From positions 139,106,669 to 139,170,668 of the forward strand of contig CM035412.1 of NCBI GenBank assembly GCA_020310875.1: a stretch of DNA of 64,000 bases, in the 5' to 3' direction. Origin of the DNA: Ceratopteris richardii (lineage: Eukaryota; Streptophyta; Polypodiopsida; Polypodiales; Pteridaceae). Below are positions 55,720 to 64,000 of this stretch, one piece after another. Positions within the stretch are counted from its first letter, which is position 1. Each line of letters starts with the position of its first letter. The notes beneath the pieces were generated by a model, which worked only from the letters and a program-made list of their open reading frames with translations, was not told the DNA's origin and did no database searches. Both the position numbers and the translations under genes were made by a program.

Positions 55720-55996
55720 GGCGATGCACCATAGTGCGCTCTCCTTCTCTGAAGCTCCACACTGATATCCTCAGAGTAGAAATCCGAGCTCCTAAGGACA
55801 GACACGATACTCTACACAACGACTACATAATACAAAAAACACAGTACACGGGGAGCACAAAGACAATCTTTCTTAGGTCTTATAAATGCGATCAAACTTA
55901 CAGTTTATAGCTGACCCGGCCACTATATGTTTTATTAAAGAACATATAAAAGAAGTGTCTAGTGGCCATTTGGCCTTTCACATGGACACTAACGGT
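55720..55996 (+). mobile_element. 5S-promoter repeat, copy 3 (3' 270 bp only)
   Basis: Matches 61384-61675 from 'gaagtaatt' to 'cacatggacactaacggtaa'. It lacks the 5S block. Preceded, not followed, by a simple-repeat array. Confidence 0.85.
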
Positions 55997-56099
55997 AAGA
56001 ATCTCTCTCTAAAGGCCAATATGGCCAAAGTAACTATAGGAGGAAAATAAAGAACGATAAATAATACCTGAGTGTAAGTATACAAACTATACCTCCCAC

Positions 56100-58300
56100 T
56101 TGATGGGCATGTTACACAATATACAAGTGACTGTGTAAGATCATGAATCAAGTAACCCCCATCAAGTGACAATAGTGTCGAAAGCTATCCTATGGTAGAG
56201 CTTTAGTCAAAGCATCTGCAACATTATCTCGAGTGTGAACCTTCTCAAGAATAATGCGCTCAGTGGCTAAGCAATCTCTAATGAAGTGATACCTCACCTC
56301 AATGTGCTTGGTCTTTGCATGATAGACCAGATTCTTAGCCAAAGCAATGGCACTCTAAATGTCACTGATCAAATGAGGTACATGCTGAACTAAACCCATA
56401 TCTCAAGCAAGACGAGAAAGCCACAATGATTCCTTACATGCCTCACTTGCAGCAACATACTCTGCTTCTGTGGTGGAAACAACTGTACATTCTTGAAGAC
56501 GAGATCTGCAAGAGATAGCATCTCCAATAAAATGAAAAATGTACCCTGATGTAGACTTATGATTGTCTACACAACCAGCATAGTGAGAATCTATGTAACC
56601 AATAATTGATGCTTTCTCTCTACCTAAGCATAGACACTTTTCCTTAGTGCCAGTCAGATATCTCAAAATCATCTTGGCCACTTCCCAATGTTTCTTGCCA
56701 GGATTAGACATATATCTGCTCACAAATCCCACTGCAAATGCAATGTCTGGTCTCGTAGCTACCATAGCATACATGAGACTACCAACGGCACAATGATAGG
56801 GAAATTTGGTCATGAATTCCTTTTCCTCATCTAATTTGGGGCAATCATCCTTGCTCAATTTCACATATGTGGGTAAAGGTGTACTCAATGCTTTTCCACC
56901 CTGCATATTGAACCTGTGAAATACTTTGGATATGTACTCACTTTGAGACAAGTATATGCATCTTTCACTCCTATCACGAGTAATGCACATCCCAAGAATA
57001 TGTTTGGCATCCTCAAATCCTTCATATCAAATATCTGACTCAACTTCCTTTTGAGAATTGACATGTCATAGGAGGAATTCCCAACAATCAACATATCAAC
57101 GACATAAAGTATCAAGCATATCAAGCTACCATCTGAGCATTTCTTTGTGTAGAGACGATGATCCTCATTGCTTCTAGAATAGCCTTGGGACTTCATAAAA
57201 ACATCAAACTTTTGGTACCATTTTCTAGGAGATTGTTTAAGTCCGTACAAGCTCTTCTTGAGCTTACAAACTAGAATGTCCTTGCCAAGAACTACATAAC
57301 CCTTTGGTTGTTCCATATATATCTCATATGTAAGATCTCCATGCAAGAAAGCACTTTTCACATCCATTTGGACTAGGTCTAAGTCCTCCATTGCATTGAA
57401 TCCAAGCAACATGCACAAAGTAGTCATCTTGACCACTAGAGAGAAGATTTCCTCAAAATCAACACCATGTTGTTGCCTAAAACCCTTTGCAACAAGTCAT
57501 GCTTTATATTTTGGAGAAGCACTATCTGATGTGAATTTCATCTTATATAACCATTTACATGATAAAGCTTTCCTGCCCTTTGGCAAAGGTACTAAATCCC
57601 AAGTACCATTCTTGTGAATAGAATCCAGCTCACTCTTCATGGCACACTCCCACTTGACATGATCCTCTGTCTGCATAGCCTCTTTGTAGCAAGAAGGCTC
57701 ACCGGCATCTGTTAGCATAAAAAAATCTAAACCTGGAACATATCTATCATGTGAATGTGTAACACGTGCAGAACGTCTCAATGGCTGCTCAATAGGAATA
57801 TGTGCAGTCTGATCTGAATGGACATTCTCTTGAACATCCCTATGTGCAACATTTTTATGCATGCTAACCAGAGGACTAGTATCCTCAAACACCACTCTTC
57901 TCACTTCAACCTCCTTAATGGGTTGTTTATGCATTTCAGACTGATTGAAAATGACATCACTACTTTTGATCACTGATCGTGTTTTAGGATCCCATACGCG
58001 ATATCCAAATTGTCCTTCTTGACCATATCCAAGAAGAATGCATTTCTTTGAATTATGGTCCAACTTTTGTCTAAGATTCTTGGGTATATGAACGTATGCT
58101 TCACACCCAAAAACTTGAAGATGATCATAATATGGTGGCTTCCCTGTCCATAACTCTTGTGCCACCTTCAAGCCTTTGGCAATACTAAGCGAAAGGTTAA
58201 TCACATGAACTGCAGTCAATATTGCTTCTGCCCAAAGACCTTGTGAGAGGTTTGCATGATGAAACATAGAGACTACTCTATCTTGAATAGTTCTATTCAT
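56100..58300 (-). pseudogene. pol: Copia C integrase C-terminus, RT and RNase H
   Basis: 58300-57497 is an open 268-codon block: NRTIQDRVVSMFHHANLSQG, LQVFGCEAYVHIPKNLRQKL, then RT start CYKEAMQTEDHVKWECAMKS. 57436-56885: DLVQMDVKSAFLHGDLTYEI and LKQSPRKWYQKFDVFM. The RT active site reads YVVDML (about 57100), so the first catalytic Asp is replaced by Val. RNase H 56990-56403: STTEAEYVAASEACKESLWL. Frameshifts near 57000 and 57490. Confidence 0.87.
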
Positions 58301-59272
58301 CCTCTCAGCTACACCATTTTGTGTTGGGGTATAAGGAGCTGTAAACTCCCTACAAATCCCTCTAAACTAGCAGAAAAGGCTGAATTCATGTGAGGTATAC
58401 TCACCCCCATTATCTGAATGTAAAGCCTTAAGCGTAGTTCCTTTTAGAGTCTCAAGTGAAGCAAGCCATTTTTTTGAAAGTAGGCAATACCTCATCCTTC
58501 GATTTGATAGGACCTAGTGGGCATCATCTATGAAAGTGACAAAGTTAAGAGAACCACGTAAGGACCTAGTGGGCATAGGACCACACACATCTGTATGAAC
58601 GAGATCTAAAGGCTGAATTGAAGAGTCAATGTGCGTTCTATGCACATTTCTAGTTTGCTTTCCATATTGACAATGCTCACAAAATGAAAAATCAGAGAAA
58701 GATAACACAGGTAAGTAGCCAGAACGAGAAAGATTTTCCATTCCATTATTAGATATATGGCCCAAACGATCATGCCAAATAAAAGCCATAGGTTGTTCAG
58801 TAATAGCTAACAAGTGTTCTTTCTATGATATAAATAAAGGATAAAGTGAGCCAACTTTGCTTCCTTTTGCAATAACCATATTACCCTTTGATATATGAAA
58901 GGACTGAGCATAGAAGACCACCTTGTAATGAAGATCATCAAGTTGACCAACTGACATCAAACTACGTGATAACTGAGGTACATGTCGCACATTATGCAAA
59001 GTAAATTTTGAACTATCAATGAATTGCACAACCACATCTCCAATCCCCACAACATCACACTGGTAAGAGTCACCAAGTCTCATAGTACCAAGAGACTTTG
59101 CTGCATAATTAGAGAACCATTCTCTGTGTGGTGTCACATGGAAAGAAGCACCAAAATCTAGCAGCCAGGTGTGGGAAAGAGAATCAGCCATAAGAGCCTC
59201 AGTTGGCACAATACTATCAAGTGTCAACACATCAACATCATCAGAAATAGCATTAATTTCTTCAATCTTCAC
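58300..59272 (-). pseudogene. pol: Copia C protease and integrase N-terminal/core
   Basis: Protease HTWLLDFGASFHVTPH at about 59170 (DSG changed to DFG). Pre-integrase FIWHDRLGHISNNGMENLSR and CEHCQYGKQTRN. The integrase core starts LVHTDVCGPMPTRSLRGSLN. A frameshift near 58510 separates it from LHSDNGGEY (about 58410) and QNGVAERMN (about 58310), so D-D-E residues are all present but in different frames. Confidence 0.85.
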
Positions 59273-59364
59273 AGTCGAAGTAGATGGTGCAGGTAACTAT
59301 TTAACATGCCCATCAACATTCTGTCCTTTACCTTTAGCATTCTTCAATGCATACTAATCTTTCT

Positions 59365-60181
59365 TCATATGTCCTTTATTATGGCAATAATGGAATTTGA
59401 TATCCCTCTTCCTTGATTTACTTCTGCTCTTATTCCGTTGACCATTATTTTCCTTGTTTTTGCTCCTGCCACATTGTTGATTCTTTCCTTGGTAAGAATC
59501 ACGAACATTATATGCATCTCCACTCTAAGTGCCAACCATAGATTTTCTACGAATCTCCTCACTCAAGAGTGCTCCAAATATGTCATCATAGACGAGTTTA
59601 CCACTAGGTGCACTATTGCTAATAGCTGTGCAAAACATATTCCATGATGATGGCAGGGTGCATAAGAACAATACTGCTTTCATTTCATTATCCATATCTA
59701 TTTTCTAAGCCTATAACTCAGACAATATAGCATCAAAATCATCCAGATGAGTAGCAACACTATCTGTGTCCTTCATACGAAGGTCATATAATTTTCTCAC
59801 CAGATAGACTTTATTTGATGCTGTCTCTTTTTCATATGTATTGCATAACTTCTTCCAAAGCTCCTTTGCACTTTCACAGTCTGATACTGTAAAGTAAACA
59901 TTATCTGCAAGGTGCAAATGAATGGTAAACTTGGCCATTTCATCTAACTCATCCCAATCATCTTCATCCATGTCATTAGGCTTCTTTGAAATCCCATTTT
60001 TTGGCTTCCATTGCCTCCTTTGAATCAGCACATCTTTAATTTGATTCTTCCATAGAGCAAAGTTTGTGCCATCAAATTTTCGGATCTTAAAATGGTCTTT
60101 GCCCTACAATTTATAGCTCCTCCTCGGAACACTGGCACTAGACCCTGATCCACCGGATGTGCCTGAGACCTCTGATGCCAT
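59365..60181 (-). pseudogene. gag: Copia C gag
   Basis: ATG 60181 (MASEVSGTSGGSGSSASVPR) then, after a stop, FDGTNFALWKNQIKDVLIQR-type sequence. The body at 60031-59711 (DELDEMAKFTIHLHLADNVY, AKELWKKLCNTYEKETASNK, LDDFDAILSEL) is the UBN2-type capsid region. The zinc knuckle near 59390 (HYCHNKGHMKKD) has lost its last Cys to a stop. Confidence 0.82.
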
Positions 60182-60260
60182 GATGGTAGAGAATTGAATA
60201 GAAAGATAATGGAGCTAGAAGAGTCCAAACGTGTATCAAGGAATAAATGAACCACTCTAA

Positions 60261-60815
60261 AGTTGACTAAACCAAAGATCTCGAAAAATTTTGCTAGGGT
60301 ATCCTCTACAAAATGAGCATATGAAGAGTGTCAAAATATAACAAAACTACAAGTACTGACATGTTTTCCTGCATAGTGAATCACTGACTCCACTGCATAT
60401 GATCAATTACCTAATAGAAGCCAGCTAGACTTATCAAGGACCTATGAACAATTATCATACATCTCCTATGTCAAGGCTGGGTAAGTCTTCCACCTGCATC
60501 ACCAAAGAGACCTAGACATCTGGGTGTCTCCGAGTTAAGAAAACATCACCACAACCCTCTTTATCAAACATAAAAGGATTTATGCAAAGAACGTAACCAC
60601 TATATCAATGACCACATGGACATAAATAAGCGGCATCCAAAGAAGTGTACATGGTGTGTATGTCCTCAATATATACAGTAAAATGACACTAAAACACTGA
60701 ATGCACAACCCAAAGACTAACCAACAACACCTGCAAGTGTCTGTCAACTATGATGTTTTAGGCCCAAAAAACCTACATAAATTTGTAGCGACTACTCCCA
60801 CCAAAAGTGGAAACC
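60261..60815. other. No gene seen; possible copia C leader/LTR
   Basis: Sits 5' of copia C gag on the minus strand, so it may contain its LTR, but no primer site or LTR edge is visible. No ORF with a motif. Confidence 0.4.
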
Positions 60816-61690
60816 TTTCGAGAAACCTGTAGTTTTATGAGTGTGGCTGAAAACACATCCCCAAAGGTTGATATTTGTTGTTGGAGAAGTACAAAGAACA
60901 CTCTTCTTGATTTTTTTGGACCTGTATGAAGAGAACTATGTGCGAAAGTACTCTCAAAATTGCTCCAAAAGACACCTAAAAAATTCTTCATAAATAGGCC
61001 TTGAAAGCAAAGAATGAAGCTTTGAGGGACCAAAACATGTTCAACATAATGTCCACCTTAGTCTTTCCCCTTCTTCAGACACCACAAGAGTGTAGCTTAG
61101 TGGCAAGAGATTGCCAGGATTAAGCGAGCTCCGAGGGGAACACTACTGGGATGGGTGACCTCCCGGGAAGTATCTGAAACCTTTATATTCCTTGATTGTT
61201 GAGGTCCTCCGTCGCATGTAGCCAACGATGCCAATGGTGATTTCGGTGACTCGGATGGGCCTATGCCTTGGTCGCCGCCTTAATTGTAAGCCTTGGAGAG
61301 AGCTAGGATAAATCCAAGGGGGCGATGCTTACTTCGCTCGCACAAAAGGAACAAAGCTTTTGCCTCAAAATGCTTTGGTACTAGTGAAGTAATTCCATAG
61401 CGATGCACCACAGTGCACTCTCTTTCTCTCAACCTCCACACCGATATCCTCGGAGTAGAAATCCGAGCTCCTAAGGCTGCACACGGCAGTCCGCACAGCG
61501 ACTATAGAATACACAAAAAACACAGTACACAGGGAGCACGAAGAGAGACTTTCTTAGGTCTTACAAATGCGGTCAAACTCATAGTCTATGGCTGACCAGA
61601 CCACTATATGTTTTATTAAGGAACATATACAAAGAAGTGTTGAGTGACCATTTGGCGTTTCACATGGACACTAACAGTAACATGTATGTG
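60816..61690 (+). mobile_element. 5S-promoter repeat, copy 2 (plus strand)
   Basis: The best copy. About 290 bp of 5' sequence, a 5S-like block at 61118-61172, then about 510 bp of body ending 'cacatggacactaacagtaa'. A short inverted repeat (CTCGGA...TCCGAG) lies near 61450. It is followed by a (TATG/TG)n array. It codes for nothing recognisable. Only one 5S block is present, whereas a full Cassandra element would carry one in each LTR. Confidence 0.85.
61118..61172 (+). promoter_or_regulatory. 5S-rRNA-like internal promoter block (copy 2)
   Basis: GATTAAGCGAGCTCCGAGG (A-box region) and GGATGGGTGACCTCCCGGGA (C box) match the 3' half of plant 5S rRNA, with correct spacing of about 18 nt between them. 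Just upstream, TAGCTTAGTGG (61093-61103) also fits a tRNA-type A box. The 5' half of 5S is not recognisable, so this is not a functional 5S rRNA gene. Confidence 0.88.
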
Positions 61691-62180
61691 TGTGTATATG
61701 TATGTATGTGCATGTGTAAGTGTATATGCGTATGTATGTGTATGTGCATGTGTATGTGTGTGTATATGTATGTATGTCCATGTATATGTGTAAGTGTATG
61801 TGTATATGTGTGTATGTGCATGTATATGTGTATATGTATGTATGTGCATGTGTATGTGTGTGTGTATGTGCGTATGTGTGTGTACATATGTGCATATATA
61901 TATGTGTATATATATGTGTATATATATGTGTATATATATCTATATATTTGTGTATGTGTGTGTATATCTACGTATGTGCATATGTATGTGTATGTGTATA
62001 AACATATACAAGTGTATGTATATGCATGTGTATATGTATGAAACATGCATGTGCATGTGGATGCATTTCCATTTGCATCCATGTGTATATGCATTCATGA
62101 GAATGTGTATGCATATCGATGTGCATATACATGTATTTAAGTATGTGTTAATGTGTGTATGTGTATGTATATATGCAATA
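61680..62180. repeat. (TATG/TG)n microsatellite
   Basis: About 500 bp of TGTATG/TGTG/TATA, directly after the 3' end of the 5S-promoter repeat and directly before repeat R3. Confidence 0.95.
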
Positions 62181-62185
62181 ATGCA

Positions 62186-64000
62186 TCACAAAAGGCTACA
62201 CAGGAAGAATCTCAGTATTGGGAAGAGATGTAGTCAGACATGTAGACATCAAAACCTTCCACTATAGGCCCATGTCATAGGTCGTCAACTATAGATCCTT
62301 ACCTATAGAAGCTTACCCCCTACTACCACCACCACTAGAGCTGATACCATAGTCATGCCACAACAATCACCCCCATCCTTGAACCTACCATTCCCCCCTT
62401 TACAATTAGACTTCCCCACTCAATCCCTTCCGAACCAATGGACATCTCACCACCCACCATAGAACTTCTACCACCACTAGTACCACCATACTCTATCCCC
62501 CACCACCAACTTCACCTCCACTCACTAATGTATTCACCTTTGCATCCACATTACCCATCCCCTCTTCCATCCCCTCCACATCCACACTTGACCATCCTAC
62601 ATTCATGTGATTCAACTTTGTATATACATCATCAGTTGTAGATAGTGCGATTTAGAAGATGATCACATGTATGCAACATGTTAGAGAAGAATTTTTAAGC
62701 TTAGGAAATTCCATATGTGCTTGCAAGAGCACTCTTTAAGTCTACAATTACAAATGAAATCTCTTAGAGTATGAAATGCCTCTCTTAATGCGTACTACCC
62801 TCAAGTAAAGGATGTGCACCATACCTTAGAAATGCAATTGGAAACGCACAAAAAGGAGATAATCAAAGTAATGGAAGAACATTTACGTGCTCAAATGGAC
62901 CGCAATGCTTGAGTAACTATAAACATGGACCTTTTATGCTGGCACCTAGCTGTAGAATTAGAAGAGAATCAAAAGCTACAATTGCAAACTAGATACAACT
63001 TTGAAGGTATGATGGACATGTCGTGTGCCCCTATCAGCCCCTCTTACTTTTAGGCAGCCCAATCTCAAAAAATCAAGATAATTCTAGAAGATTACAAAAC
63101 TTTTTTGGAGGCCCATGACAAGCTCAATGGAGAATTTTAAGCTTTGCAAATGACTCATGAAATCCTCCCCATGCCCATTCAAGAGGAGCCATCCATGACC
63201 ACCACCACCATTCCAGAAGTAGCCCTGGCAAAGCTTGAAGATCTTTGTAGACATGCCACAAAAATGAAGTATGAATTAGCATCATGTGCCCCTCTAGATA
63301 GACTAACATCACCAACGTATATCGTTGAACCCATGGAACTTGTTGAGATACCCATGCCCCTCTAGATAGACTAACATCACCAACGTATATTGTTGAACCC
63401 ATGGAACTTGTTGAGATACCCATGAAGAAGAGTACAAACCTCAAACCGCAATAGGAGGCCGAGTTACCAATGAAGGTCAAGACAAATTTGAACTTCCATG
63501 ACAAGCTTAGATGAAACATGTGGAGGAACTTGGCTGAACTCATCCTACTTACGTCAAAGCACAACTATATGCCATGGCCATGTTTGAAGAATCTGTATCC
63601 ACAAACAAGCTCCAATATATGCCATACTTTATGATTTTAGTAGAATACAATGCACATATTAAATGCATCACTTGAATCTCCCCATACATTTAGCATAGTC
63701 TCAACCTAAAGAGTTACATTCAGAGGTGCATCAAATAATGATCTTTCAACCCAATTAGTGAGCACAACTTGAAAGAATAAGTAGAGATGATGCAGACATG
63801 GACAAACATATCTCTCCACATATCATACAATCTATGCTAGAGTCCCATCCCTCAACCAAGAACATGGCTTGCTTTTTCCATCAAGCTATAGAATGGTAAG
63901 AATTTTTAGGATTGGGTCAATTACCCTTCCCTCGCACCGCCACAAGGACCACTGACAATAGCATAATTGATGAAAACAATTCTTCATTGGTTACCACAGC
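62186..64000 (+). repeat. Unidentified repeat family R3, copy 2 (runs off the window)
   Basis: Starts CACAAAAGGCTACACAGG and follows 43961 onward. About 1.3 kb present in copy 1 (44275-45570) is missing at the junction near 62420. The rest runs to the window end, matching 46950-46980 in copy 1. Confidence 0.9.
63289..63423. repeat. ~66-bp direct tandem duplication inside R3 copy 2
   Basis: 'gcccctctagatagactaac' through 'gttgagatacccatg' occurs twice back to back with one substitution (atcgttg/attgttg). Copy 1 has only one version near 46428. Confidence 0.92.

Larger units (their letters stand above)
56000..60260 (-). mobile_element. Copia family C, minus strand, internal region nearly complete
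   Basis: Order on the minus strand: gag (ATG 60181), protease, integrase, RT, RNase H, and a purine tract near 56088-56100 (AAGTGGGAGG). LTRs are not clearly delimited; 56000-56088 may be the start of the 3' LTR. It is the best copy of family C and holds the undisturbed version of the site into which copia B jumped. Confidence 0.85.

Noticed and set aside
54838-55910. Overlapping ORFs on both strands
   Set aside because: Produced by the 23-bp array and CA/TG microsatellites.
61118-61172. Functional 5S rRNA gene
   Set aside because: Only the 3' half is recognisable; the 5' half and terminator context of a 5S gene are missing.

Overview
The window looks like a gene-poor, transposon-dominated stretch of a land-plant nuclear genome. 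Evidence: several nested Ty1/copia retroelements primed by initiator-Met tRNA, Ty3/gypsy fragments, a CACTA (En/Spm) transposon with a spliced tnp2-type transposase, interspersed CCCTAAA motifs, a plant 5S-rRNA-like promoter block, and a plant-type start context (caagcaATGGCTGC). I cannot name the species. The nested, decayed repeats fit a large-genome vascular plant such as a fern or a gymnosperm (inference).

Layout. 1-330 is the tail of a copia LTR. 737-970 is a compound microsatellite. 972-10694 is a CACTA element in minus orientation: subterminal repeats, a TNPA-like gene (1726-3015), a tnp2-type transposase (3208-6505), and a long upstream region holding two tandem arrays plus TG/CT microsatellites. 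10695-18275 is a minus-strand copia (family C) split by a complete plus-strand copia (family B, 11568-17946) with 991/995-bp LTRs and a target-site duplication. 18276-28180 is a string of broken copia elements on both strands (families G, A, C, D and A). 28181-31265 is the LTR, primer site and gag of a gypsy element. 31271-37220 is an LTR-bounded copia A that lost its integrase and carries a 2.3-kb insertion. 37225-39430 is minus-strand gypsy pol.

39436-43960 holds another copia A start, two CACTA termini, and a CACTA-copia E junction present twice about 2.8 kb apart. 43961-47580 and 62186-64000 are two copies of an unidentified repeat family (R3). 48897-51998 carries two unrecognised spliced genes: one damaged (48897-49968) and one with an intact 351-codon ORF (50452-51507) plus a probable 3' exon. 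52140-62180 contains three copies of a repeat, two of which carry a 5S-rRNA-like pol III promoter block. Two copies abut simple-repeat arrays. A long minus-strand copia C (56000-60260) lies between them.

How it fits together: almost everything is selfish DNA in successive layers, copia B into copia C, an LTR-like insert into copia A, and satellite-like arrays inside the CACTA. Every transposon protein seen is damaged; the copia E RNase H segment is the cleanest. The most promising undescribed items are the 5S-promoter repeat and the two unrecognised genes.
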